64,000 bases of DNA from Serpula lacrymans var. lacrymans S7.9. Taxonomy: Eukaryota > Basidiomycota > Agaricomycetes > Boletales > Serpulaceae. The notes beneath the pieces are model-generated. The model made no database searches, was not told the origin of the DNA, and saw only the letters and a list, made by a program, of their open reading frames with translations. The position numbers were made by a program, and so were the translations under genes. Positions 24,001 through 34,955 of the stretch are shown piece after piece; the stretch's first letter is position 1, and each line of letters begins with the position of its first letter. The stretch covers positions 248,001 through 312,000 of the forward strand of contig NW_006763299.1 in the NCBI RefSeq assembly GCF_000218685.1. Reading direction: 5' to 3'.

Positions 24001-26035
24001 GCTTTTCCATGATGATCTGATAAGCTTGCTTGTACAAAGGGATGAATGGATTGAATTGCTCCAGGGTATCCTGGATCTCCAGCATGGTTGCTGGTGTAGT
24101 GCTATGCCCCCGGTTATTCTCATTACGTAAAAAAAGGGCGGTCTGTGGGTCATGAATGTAAAGCTGGCCAAAAGAGGGAGTTTCACCTTCAGGTGGATGG
24201 AATGCATTGATGCTATGATGAAGGCCTCTATGTGAGGCAACGATAAACTATAACAAAAACAAAACCTGTCTCTGACTGCACTTGCAGGGAGTAAGGGGTT
24301 CTATGAGCCTGATTATCAACAGATGCTAGAGAATATAGCAAGTAGAGGATGTAGGAGTTAGGACTCAGAGGTTTCTGATAAGAGGTAAAGCGGATAATTC
24401 AAGTAATAGAAAACTAAGGAACTATACATGAATAGGTAAGGCTTTATATAGCTAACCATTCGTTCCTCAGACTGAAAGGAGAATAGACGAAAAGTGGTCT
24501 GAGGAATAAATTGTCCAATAAGAAAAAAGGGAACAACTATCATACGACTTTGAATGATTAATCAGCGGGTGAGAGAATTATACTAATAATAGGTGTTTGT
24601 CACGCGTGTTCAGGAACCGTATCCTCATGATGAGGTACAATTCTGATCAAAGTGTTTGTTAGTATATCCAGGCCTTAATGGGACTTGGAGCTGGTTGGCG
24701 AGATGCCTACTACCAGTCCCTACCCATTGTGCTGGCTGGCTGGGAGTGATACCCAGTCTCTGATCTGTGATATAAAGTGGTAGCGGTGGTTAAGAAAGCC
24801 TGTGAGGGCTATGAGAAGTAAGATTGCAAATGATACCTTTAGCCCTAGAGCCAGAGGTGTAATGGGAAAAGTGTTTGAGAACCAAGACATAGAGAATATA
24901 AGAAAATAGTAAAATGGTCCTTACACTCCATGGATACGGAAACTATAAGGTCCGGCAGCACTTGTGACAGCATAGTCTATCTTGACACCCAAAGATGTAA
25001 ACGCAAAAGCATTATTGTATGAGCGAACTTTGTCGCGGAATTCATGTGCAGTAATGTCAACCCCACGGAACAGACAGTGTAGCGCAGCAGGTGCTTCCTG
25101 GAAAGGATCCAGCCTAACTTGACCTTGAAGGCAGCACACACCAAATTTTGGATGGATCCTGGAGGAACTTGTGAGTCTCTCGGTATCCCAGTGTAATGCT
25201 CCACAATTACGGCACTCTACTTCCATGTTGCGTAAAGTATGATGGTATAGAGGCTCTACATATGGTTGTCGGGCCTCCTGGCGTATCACCTGTGCTTGGC
25301 GGCAGTTAGCAATATTTCATTCGTTTGCAAGTCGTTGAGGCCTTGGCATCCTTGGTGCATTTCTGGCAGCTACCAGTTCATTTAAGTCCCCGCCTTGGTC
25401 TACAGCATCCCTGGCAGCCCTGTGAGCCTGATCTGCTAGCTCATCTTTCCTCCTTTCAAGCTCTTCTTGAGCAGCTCTTTGGATTCTAATGAGTTGCTGA
25501 GCTTGTAGCTCTTCATAACACAGATCAGCATACTGAGAATGCTGCTGTACCTGTTGTCTAATTGCCTCCTGACGTTCAATTTCTCTTTCCTGGTGATCCT
25601 CAGCCAACTGCTGTTCCTGCCTTTGGAGCTGTATTGCTTCCTGGAGTTGAATCATCTGATCCTCAGCCTACTTCTGCCTCTGTAGTCTATTACGCCATTG
25701 ATTAACCCGTTCTGCATGTCGGTTTTGAAACCCATCTAATAGCCTTTCATTGTAGTCAACACCATGGGTAGCAAGCAACTGGTTACCCTGCCTCATTTGA
25801 AAAGGGGGCTGCAATTGAGGGTATGCAGGTCCAGCTAATGGCTGAGGCATGTGATTATCATGCAAAGGTCCTCCAAAATTTGGTTGCACAATATTGATAT
25901 TTCTCAAATCTCTACGGTCCAAGAGGTGCTCTCGTCGCACACTTGGTGATGTCATCTGTTGATGACGTTGTATACAATCTCTATCGCGATGTTCACTACA
26001 TTCTTGTTCAGGTGTCTGTGGAATATGTCTACAAA
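21022..26035 (-). pseudogene. Helitron RepHel protein, decayed and 3'-truncated
   Basis: Rolling-circle transposon protein. The N-terminal part (26035-25317) is Q/R-rich coiled coil with two stops. Next is the zinc-finger-like CRNCGALHWDTERL and FGVCCLQGQV segment to FRIHG (24925). A gap of about 680 bp follows, probably an intron, before ASHRGLHHSINAFHPPEGE and PSFGQLYIHDPQTALF. The Rep domain shows the HUH-type GLPHMHLLIFLED and the tyrosine region YIHKYIYKGHDR. The helicase has IHSAGGGGKTYL (Walker A), GVIVWDEAPM (Walker B) and GGDFRHFRQTTPVVPRGSR. Near 21155 the frame shifts, and the LTQNMRL and GGGRGIAGDG motifs lie in another frame with a TAG. The family B element then truncates it at 21021. 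Neither terminal hairpin nor TC/CTRR ends were found. Confidence 0.85.
24250..24925 (-). other. Long intron or insertion within the Helitron gene
   Basis: About 680 bp separates FRIHG from ASHRGLHHS in the Helitron protein. On the minus strand it opens GTGTAAGG and closes TTTTTGTTATAG, so it could splice, but the size is ten times that of other introns here. No TSD pair was found at its borders. No coding content is seen. Confidence 0.4.
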
Positions 26036-27534
26036 TGACATCAATATATCAGTTAGTGGTTAATGACACATTAACAATGCTACACATACTGCATATTTGA
26101 ATTGCTCATATTCATATTTATGTATTTGCTATATGCACTGGTTTGTTGATAATTTGGGCTTCTGTAATCAATGTGTCAGTTTTAATTGAATCAACACCAT
26201 AAACTGTTATAAACTCACATTGTGTAAGCTGTGTTTTTATGTGTGGGGAAGGGTCTTTGATTTTATTTTTATGCACACCACAGTGTGGTCAATAATGGCT
26301 ATTAATTTTTGTAATGCAAAATGTGCAAATTCTCGACAACAGTTTGTTTTGTGTGTAGGGCCAGACCACTTCCCCACATAGTAAGAAAAGAGGTTTGTTT
26401 GGTTGAGTTGTGTCACGTCGTGCCACAGGCGTGAGTTTTGGTGTCCACTATATTGTGTTTTGTAGTAAAAACGATTAAGCGCGAGAATTTTCAACATGGC
26501 TATGATTTTCACTACAAATTGTTGAATGTCCCTATAAGCATGAGAGTTTTCAATGTGGCTACAATTTTCACTACAATTGTTGTATGTTCTTATAAGTGTG
26601 AGAATTCTTCAGTGTGGCTACAATTTTCACTGCGTTCACTACTACTATCGTTGGACACCGGATGCAACCAGTAAGAGATATGCACTTGGGCCTCCAGAGG
26701 CTCAACAATCACTGTACAGGTAGCTAGAAAATTGTTAGTTGTAGAATATAGTATAGAGAATATAATTGTGAAAAAATTTAGTGAATAGCTTATCTATAGT
26801 AACAACGACAGACCTAACACTATGCTCTTGAACTCCAGAAGTGTGAATTTTAAGGGAAAGATGGCCAGATTTGACCAGATCTCGTGCTGGGAATATTGCA
26901 ATATCTTTTTAGAAAACGTCAATAGGTAGGCCCCTACAATGCCAGATACTTACTGAGCTGATTGGGGCCTCAAAGCGTCTGGAGAAACAAAAACAATGAT
27001 GGAGTCGTGACTAGGCGACCGAAACAGGCAATCACACACCAAGATAATCAATCAAGGACCGCTAGCTCCGCTTTGGTACGTACCGCACATACCACCAGTG
27101 TCAGGACTTGGTGTGACCTGGTGGAATTTGACTTGTAAGCTCTGCCTGATTTGGTCTGTGAGTGCCGCTGTGACCCAGTGTGACCAGAAATTGCAGAACC
27201 ATTCCAAAACATGTGTCGTCTTTCGGTTTTGTTCCGCTGCTCCAATGCTTCGAGTTCTTGCTTATTTTTCTACATAGGCAGCTAGAAAACTAAAAATTAT
27301 ATCTACTGGTCAAGTTCCGACAGTCTAAAGCTCAACGACTGGTGAGTTATTCAACTTCTCCCCAGACCAATTGCACCTATTGTTCAACGATAGTACTACT
27401 GCACTGCTGCTCCTGTGTTGCCACAAAAACCACATGAGCGAAACTAAGCAAAATAACCGACGCAATGTGGCTTGCACGTGGCATTTGGGACCACCGTCCC
27501 CTTTGTTATAGATTTTGAAGTGGCATCATGGGTA
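26036..27534. other. Non-coding stretch upstream of the Helitron gene
   Basis: No gene is recognised. It contains an imperfect tandem repeat at 26470-26640 and a G/T-rich segment around 27080-27200 with several GTGTGACC/GTGACC-like words. It probably includes the Helitron 5' end, but that end could not be fixed. Confidence 0.5.
26470..26640. repeat. three imperfect tandem copies of a 58-bp unit
   Basis: The motif GTGGCTACAATTTTCACTAC with upstream ATAAGCATGAGAGTTTTCA recurs three times at about 58-bp spacing, with several base differences between copies. Confidence 0.75.
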
Positions 27535-27890
27535 CTGTCGTTAACTGTCAGTTCGGATGGGGGGGGGGCTATTCGGACATATCTGAAAACATATGTTCCA
27601 CTGTCATTTTTCCTCAACAACTCAACCCATAGCAGTTCTATATATTCTTACTACTTCCTCCAACTTTCCTAGCACAAAATCCTGAATTATTGAGCGAGTT
27701 CCTTCCATGTGCGTGATTTTCGAGAAAGTAACACTCTACTAAGGTACTGCAATCTCAGTTTCAAAAAGTTCAGGTGCGCTACACTCAAAAATCATGTTCA
27801 AACACTGATAGTGCCGAGCGGAGCTCTAACTCGGCTTGTGTGGCCTCTGTGACGTCCATAGCCCCCCCCATCCGAGCTGACGGTTAACAG
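27535..27890. mobile_element. 356-bp MITE with TIRs and TA duplication
   Basis: The left end, CTGTCGTTAACTGTCAG then TTCGGATGGGGG, is mirrored by the right end, CCCCCATCCGAGCTGACGGTTAACAG, with a few mismatches over about 34 bp. TA flanks both sides (27533-27534 and 27891-27892), as in Tc1/mariner-type MITEs. It encodes no protein. It lies about 80 bp upstream of the ARP9-like gene, in its promoter. Confidence 0.75.
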
Positions 27891-27971
27891 TATAGTAAAT
27901 TAAAGATAAACAACGCGTCCACAAAGGAACCCTAACCTGATTTTTATTACTTGTAACCGCGACTACTAAGT

Positions 27972-29750
27972 ATGCCTGTCGCATTTCGCGACTCGTCCGT
28001 TATAATCATCGAAAATGGCAGGACTCTTATCAGAGCTGGCATAGGTCTGCATGATTTACTGAAAACACCGTCTGTGGTGCGCAACATCTTGTCTGCATCG
28101 ATGCCCTCGCTGACATCCACACCCAGACAATCCCAGCTCGGGTTGGTTTCCGAAAAAGCACGTCTCAAGGCTCAGGGGATAACACGAATGCAGATTCGAA
28201 TGGGAGGTCGTCCTCTACGCCGCTAGACATTAACGGAATTGGTCGCTCGTCGGCCTCGACAAGTCGCGCATCTTCTCTTCCTTACCAAACCAATCCTTCT
28301 GCCAAAGTAACCGACTATCTCGTAGGAGCGCAGCTCGACGAGGCTCTCGAAGCAGGCCAGGACATCGCCATATCGTGGCCTTTCGCAGATGGCGATGTTC
28401 GTGACTGGATACAGGCAGAGGCTATCTGGTGAGTGGACCGTCCACCAAACTCATTTTCGCAGAACATCCATCTGACACACCGCAGGAAATACGTCATCTT
28501 CAACATTCTACAACTTCGACGTGCCCAGAACGAGTCACCCGTCTTATTATCCATAACTCCTGCTTTTTCAAGACATGGCTATGAAAGGATATGTCAGACT
28601 TTCTTTGAGCGCTTCAATGTCGCCGGCTTTAGCCTTGTTGAGCGCCCTATGGCCCAAATCTATGCTGCAAATTCATTGAGTGGGGTTGTTGTAGATATTG
28701 GCTATGAGACAACAGATATTACGCCAATCCACAACGGTTTCCCCATCCGTGCAGCTCAGACAACGACATCCCTCGGCATTCGGGATTGCCAGAAATACCT
28801 AGCCCATCTCCTTCGCTCCAATCAGTCCATCCTGTCAGTAATTTCGCCACCCGACAACCCCAGCAGTCCAGAAGTTGTTGAAAAGTACCTCGCCGACTTG
28901 GTGAAACATGTTTGGGAAGAAGGACTCGTCAAGGTCCCTTCTCATGGCCAAACGGTGGATATCCCTGACGATGAAGGTGTAACAGATATCGCTGCAGTTC
29001 TTGTCGCTGGGAAAGAAAAGGCCGTGATAGAGACTGGGCTGAAGAAAAAAGCGACGGCAAAGGCTTCAGCTGCAGAGCAAGCTCGCGCGAAAGAAATTGA
29101 AGCTATGGACTTGGTGACCACTTCGTTCCGTGATCAAACGCTCACACTTGGGAAAGAACGACATCGGTTTTGCGAGCCCTTGTTCGACCCGACTTTACTC
29201 AGGACGCTTCCAGGGTTTGATCTTGAATGTGACTTTGACACTATTATGCCCCTGCAAGACGCTGTCGGACACGCTGTCGGGCAAACCGAAGTGGATCAAC
29301 GCCAGGATATATGGCAGGGACTTTTTGTCACGGGTGATCTGACGAACCACGTCAAAGGTAAGTCACCATCGTCTATCTATCGTGTTGGTTAGTCTTCACG
29401 CTTCCACCAAGGAATTGGTACTGCGTTACAGTCACGACTGGCTCCGTTCATTCTCACCAACCCTGATCAACTAAACGAAGTACAGGCCCGTGTGATTCGA
29501 GTGTTGAATGTACCAGAATACTTTGCCGAATATCGGGAGAAGGGCGATGGGCTAGCTGCCTTCCTAGGTACTAGTATCGTAGCAAAGGTGAGCACTACTA
29601 AAATCCTTTCCCATCCCATCCCGTCAGGCCGACCTACATATCTCCTAGGTTGCTTTCAATGACTCACAGGGTAAAAATTTTGTAACCAAGTCTGACTATA
29701 CGGAGAAAGGTCCAAAGGCAATCATAGAGATGTCGCCCACATTGTTGTAA
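27972..29750 (+). CDS. actin-related protein, ARP9-like (SWI/SNF or RSC subunit)
   Basis: Actin-fold protein likely working as a remodeler subunit in the nucleus. The start MPVAFRDSSVIIIENGRT leads into GLHDLLKTPSV, then a short intron and a Ser/Thr-rich insert. The actin core shows PVLLSITPAFSRHGYERICQ, FNVAGFSLVERPMAQIYAAN, the phosphate-loop-like GVVVDIGYETTDITPIHNGF and AFLGTSIVAK near the end. A charged insert (GLKKKATAKASAAEQARAKE) sits in the middle. Four introns are visible; the stop is at 29748. The DIGYETT loop is degenerate compared with actin, as expected for non-polymerising ARPs. ARP9 is preferred over ARP7, ARP4 or other ARPs on overall look only. Confidence 0.75.
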
Positions 29751-30003
29751 CAATCACCGGTAGATAGTATATTCCATATTCCAACTCTCTTCACATTCGT
29801 GTATTGTTTAAGTCGTGGCTTTCTTATTGTCAACCTCAAACGTCAAGATAAGCAAGTAGCTCAAACATGTGCGAGTGTGTAGTGTGATCATAGTATATAT
29901 GGAGGTACATCGACGATGAGGCCAATCTTTGCATGGTATTGCCTAAGTTCATGGGATGGACATAAGACCAACTAACTCTCCCCTCCCGTAGTAATTGATG
30001 ATT

Positions 30004-30558
30004 TTATGCAGCGTTACCCTCAGCAAAGTTGAGGAGGTCACTGTCACCCTGGTCGGAAACGGTCATGACACTGCAGGGGGAACATGTACTCAGATTCATC
30101 GTTCATAATCAGAATGGATGATCACAAAACTCACCCGACACGGAAGAGCTTTCCAGCAGCGGTTCCAAGAGCAACATTAGTACCAGCAAAGTGGTGCACA
30201 GTCGTCTTGGACAACATGGCGTAGTACTCGAGTTCAGACTTGCGCAGAGGTGGGCAATTTCCAGCGATCAAAACAAGTTTGGCTATTAAATTTTCCACCC
30301 ATGATTTCAAAAGAAATCGGCGAGAAAACGAGGAGAAAAAACAAAGAGGCTAAATCAGCACAAGGGACCTTCTCAGCCTCACGCTCCAGTCCCCGGAGAG
30401 AGAGTTGTGCGAAAGATTAGCTTACCCTTGCCGCTGCGCATCTGCTTGAGCGCTGATTTGTACCCAAGGGAGTATTTTCCCGATTTTACAACAAGGGCAA
30501 GACGAGCCGCGATGGACTCGGTGGACTTGGTTGCCTTGGATTTTTTGGTGGGGGCCAT
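30004..30558 (-). CDS. RPL30: 60S ribosomal protein eL30
   Basis: Large-subunit ribosomal protein with the L7Ae/L30e kink-turn RNA-binding fold. Three exons are visible: the first ([20 protein letters not shown] to KQMRSGK), the second ([20 protein letters not shown], then [20 protein letters not shown]) and a last one ending [12 protein letters not shown]. All conserved family blocks are present. The stop TAA is at 30004. It is convergent with the ARP9-like gene and 254 bp away. Confidence 0.96.
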
Positions 30559-30903
30559 TGGTGAATGTCGGGGTGGCTTGAGGTCGGGGAGATTGGTTAC
30601 TTGCTGATACTCGATAGTATCGTTTCAGCCGCACATCGGCTTGTTTGCAGCTGTACAGTAGACTGCCATTTAGGTTCAGGCTTGGCCAAACTTCCATAAA
30701 TGGCATCTTACTCCCACAGCTGCGCGGAGGTGAATTAACAAGAGGATCGGCAACCTGGTTAGAAGGAACGATATAACGCTCCAGCTCCACGTACTCGAGC
30801 ACTGGAGTATATACTCTTGTAATCTACAACAGAATGTCCTACGATTACTTCTCTTACGAGAATCTAAACTCTACTAAGTACGACACCGCTGTAGTGCCAT
30901 ATG

Positions 30904-33124
30904 CTATCGACCACCAAGAGCTTTCAGTCTAGCCTCTGCAGCTCTGGCTCTCCGCTCTCGTTCAACTCTAGCTCTCATTTCGGGTGTAAGACCCATTACC
31001 CCATCTGAGCCGCCAGACGAACCTCCGAGTTTCTGCGGGCCGTTAGGGTCTTGCGGCTTCCGCTGCACCTTGGGAGGCGCAATCTGCTCCACCTTGACTT
31101 CGGGCTTTGCAGCCTCCCTTTCCTTTGCCTTTGCCTCCCTTTCTCTTATCTTTTCCTTGAGGCCTTTCCTCCTTTGCGCTTTCTTCTCCTCCCTTTCTTC
31201 TTCCATCTTCTGGCTCAAGGCGCTTGGGACGCGTGCAGCACCGAGCCAATCCCACCAGTCAGGATGCGTCGCTGCACAACGTCGAAAAACGTTTCGTGTG
31301 CCTTTCGAGCGAGCCAGATCATATGCAGTTCTCCGTGAGCCAGCCAAAAGCGGCGACGGGGTATCTGACGCATCAGAGGCTTGTGCGGCCTCCTCGTCAT
31401 CTTGTCCTCCAACGGGTACCGCTATTGTAGGATCTGCATGCATATCTTCCAGCAGCCACCTTGTGAGTTCTTCCTGGCCAGACTGTGCGGCAACTTGAAG
31501 AAGGGTTGCTCGTCGATCTCCTGTCCACGACGGTATCGTCACATTAACGCTTTGGAAATGGGAGGATTCTCGATCCCAAAATGTCTTCAAGGGCTCTAGG
31601 CGGCCTTTGCTAACCATCTCCAGTAACCTTTGCCACTTCTCTCGGAATACCTCTTCTTCCTTCGTGAGGCGTGCTACTTTGGGTTTATCGGGTTCGGGCG
31701 TCGGTTCGACTGTAGGTTGTACTTTTGGTTTTGGTAGTGACGCAAGATATGCTTCGTCTTGGGCTCGAAGGGCATCTTCGGTAAGATGTGATACTTTGAC
31801 CTGAGTGAGTTCTAAAAGGCAGCGCGAAAGTTCTGACTGGGTCTATCAGAATAAAATCGATGAGTATGGCGCTGAGGCGAGGTGTAAACAACTACTCACG
31901 GGACGACGAGTAGGGAATGGGAAAGTTCGCAGCCGCTCATCGCCTGTCATATCATCAGTTTCTTAGCACACCAAACCAAGATCGTGAGTGTAAGTACCTT
32001 TTTGAATGATACACCTCTCGTAGTCCAGAAAAATACGTCTATTCGAGCCGCTTGCACGTATCCAAATTAGTTCGCAATCATTGATTTCATCGGCCCATTC
32101 TTCCAAAAGGTTTCGTATATCCTGTGATACGTAAATATAAGAGAAATCAGTTAAAATGAAACACATACGTCACGCAATGCTTGCTCGCCATATCGACGAA
32201 GTTGAGCACCGGCACTCTTCGCGTTGCCTTTAGAGTTGTCGTTTACAGATTGAGATCCTCCCTGTTTCCTACGAGCTAATGGCACAATTATCACCTGCAG
32301 TCAAACGATTTTGAACCATCACGTACTAGTGTACCGATGGAACGTTTTATGCCTCAACACTTCAGTCTCGGGCTTCGGCTTGGGCGGTTTTCTCTTCGAT
32401 TTGCTTTGTTCCAGAACATCTTCCTCGGCAGGTCTGCTCACCTGGACAACAGCACCTGCGAAATGTCCACCTGCAACCATGAACATAGCCCACTTCCTTC
32501 CTCCTTCCAGCCTCGTCTGCATATCTTTCACCTGGGTAAGATAAGCTGCGGCAGGGATATTCGTCGGAAACATGGTTTTGTATATGCCGATCTGGGTCGC
32601 TGGAGGGGAGTGGAACCAAGCGAGTGCAGTTTGTTGGGTACGCCGCAGGTTATACGAAGGGGAAGTAGACCTGGTCGTTTTCTTATTCTTGCTTACAAGA
32701 GCTTCTACGGCATCAGAGTCTCCGGAGGAGCTTTCATCATCGGATGAAGCAGAGCCCGATATTGAATCCTCGAGACCTAACTTGGATAAGCTCGGTGAGA
32801 TGCTATTGATCGTGAAAAGGGTTTTTGATTGTGCATACCGTCAACTAACTGGGTAAATTCCGATTCCGAGACAGGGCTACCTCCAGACAAGCGTATCTTG
32901 ACATTGTATCGATGCCAATCGGAACGAAAATGGGACCTCTGCTCGTTCACATCGACAAAAGCGGCACCAGTGCAGATATTGCATGCTCTTGAATTGCTGG
33001 TGGCTTGTGGTGCAGATGGCCGAACGGGTGATTCAGATCTAGGTGGTGTTTGACTGATGAGATTTCGGGGTGTCAGTGTTTGCAGCAGAGCGGGGGGGAG
33101 AGAAAAGACGTGAAAACGCTCCAT
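30904..33124 (-). CDS. VMS1: VMS1/ANKZF1-type peptidyl-tRNA hydrolase/release factor
   Basis: Ribosome quality-control factor that frees nascent chains from stalled 60S subunits; it also binds Cdc48. In order: a C2H2-like zinc finger (CNICTGAAFVDVNEQRSHF then RSDWHRYNVK), an acidic Ser-rich linker, and the VLRF1 domain (KWAMFMVAGGHFAGAVVQVS, KTFHRYT) with GGSQSVND, the motif carrying the catalytic Gln, then LLEEWADEINDCELIWIRAS. Ankyrin-like repeats follow (ATLLQVAAQSGQEELTRWLL, GSRRTAYDLARSKGTRNVFR). The C-terminus is a long charged helix with REKKAQ/REREAKAK-type repeats, like the Cdc48-interacting region, ending RLKALGGR. Four or five introns. It is divergent from the phosphomannomutase gene over 282 bp. 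Confidence 0.92.
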
Positions 33125-33406
33125 GTCTGCAGGGGAATATCAATGCGATTGTACAGAACCCAATGGATGGTTATGATATTTTATTCAGCACGGTTTGCAA
33201 GCAGCGGATCCGTTGATTGTGACTGCAGTCGGAGTCAAGGTCAATGGCTGAGTCAGCTCTTGTGGTAAATACGTGGTTGTGATCCAGCAATCTACGCGAG
33301 ACACGGAGATGACCGGACCAACCCTATAAGGAGACCATGATACACCTCAAGCGAACGACTGGCACTCTCAATTTACCGTAACGCATATCTGTAACCACAA
33401 CTCACC

Positions 33407-34503
33407 ATGGTCTCTGCTGAATTCTCTGATCGCCCCTTTAAAAAGCTGATTCTCTTTGATGTCGATGGTACTTTGTCGCTAGCACGGCAGGTAATTGAGA
33501 ATACCTATTTCTTCCTAACTTGATGCAGAGACATTCAGATAGGCTGCATCATTTGAAATGATCGAGTTACTTCGTGCGTTGCGGAAGAAGTATGTTATAG
33601 GCTTTGTAGGTGGATCAGACCTTGTCAAGATATCAGAGCAGTTATCGGTGAACGGAAGTGACGGTATGGACTCAAAGAGATTGTTTTACTGGTCTGCACG
33701 CTCATCTAGTCCCCGCGTCAGCTATCGATGCCTTTGATTTCGGATTCGCAGAAAATGGACTGACCGCATATCGCCTGGGGAAGCCTCTCCCATCGCAATC
33801 GTTCATAAAGTACGTCGGGGAAGATCGCTACAAGAAATTGGTGAACTTCATCTTGCACTACGTTGCTGACATGGACATTCCTATCAAGCGGTAAGTTTGG
33901 AATATTACTACTCTATCTTTTACTGACTCAAAAAAGGGGTACATTTGTCGAGTTTCGCAACGGCATGATAAACGTGAGCCCCATTGGCCGTAATGCAACG
34001 TATGTTCATGTATAATTACAATGATGTAGTCTTTTTGACTCGTATTCCTAGCGTGCAAGAACGCCTCGACTTCGTAGATTACGATAAAGTAAGTGCACAC
34101 AACCTGAACAACCGAAAAACGACTACTCATATATTTGTGTTCAGGAGCACCGTGTACGAGCTGCTTTTGTAGAGGTTCTCCAAGAAAAATTTGCAGACTA
34201 CGGATTAACTTTCGCAATCGGAGGTCAAATTTCGTTCGATGTTTTCCCGAAAGGTTGGGACAAGACATATGCTTTGCGGCACGTCGAGGGTGAAGGCTTT
34301 GAAGAGATCCACTTTTTTGGTGATAAAACATACAAGGTATCTAAGACGATTCACGGTTTGCTCCGCGCTTGAACTAATTTATATCTATGACACAGGGAGG
34401 AAATGACTACGAGATTTTCTCAGATCCTCGTACCATTGGTCACACTGTGCAGAATCCTGCAGAGACAGCTCGCATTCTAAAAGAGCTTTTCTTTGCGTCG
34501 TGA
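33407..34503 (+). CDS. SEC53: phosphomannomutase (SEC53/PMM type)
   Basis: Cytosolic HAD-superfamily enzyme interconverting mannose-6-phosphate and mannose-1-phosphate, feeding GDP-mannose for glycosylation, GPI anchors and cell wall. The nucleophile motif is [14 protein letters not shown] near residue 15. Further blocks are [50 protein letters not shown], the metal/cap region [20 protein letters not shown] and [17 protein letters not shown]. The protein ends [10 protein letters not shown]. Six or so short introns are present, and length suits the family. Start ATG at 33407. Confidence 0.95.
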
Positions 34504-34955
34504 CTGAAGTAGACGATTTGTATTAGTCATTAAATCAGCATCGAAAATGTATGGGAAACAATCTGAGCATTTTCATTTTTTCTGTATACATGTACTTGAA
34601 ATTTATATAAGTACAGTGTATAACTATCCCAGTCAATGTCCAATCGACACTCAGGGGGTGGCGATGACAATGGAACAAACAAGGCCACACGCGTTACATA
34701 GCACATCTTGGAACGTTGAGCCTTTTCTAAGTCGTTGCGTTGGGCGAAACCCTTTCTGCATATACCACTGCTTTCTCTGCTGCTCCGACGCGTCTTGACT
34801 ACTCTTTCTTACCATTATTAGATTTTAAACCACATCTATCTCAACAATGCCCAGCCAGGAGAGCCAGCCACCAACGCGCGGGCGGTATATCTTCTCATTC
34901 CAAGGCGTTGACGCGTATAACTGACCATGTTTCTATCTGAAGGGAAGAGCGCGAT
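34504..34955 (+). promoter_or_regulatory. POL3 upstream region with three ACGCGT boxes
   Basis: This 452-bp gap between phosphomannomutase and POL3 has no gene. It holds three ACGCGT hexamers at 34689-34694, 34788-34793 and 34911-34916. This is the MluI cell-cycle box bound by MBF-type factors in fungi. Function here is inferred from the downstream replication gene. Confidence 0.5.

Noticed and set aside
26470..26640. CRISPR-like repeat array
   Set aside because: The copies are contiguous imperfect tandem units without spacers, and this is a eukaryotic genome.
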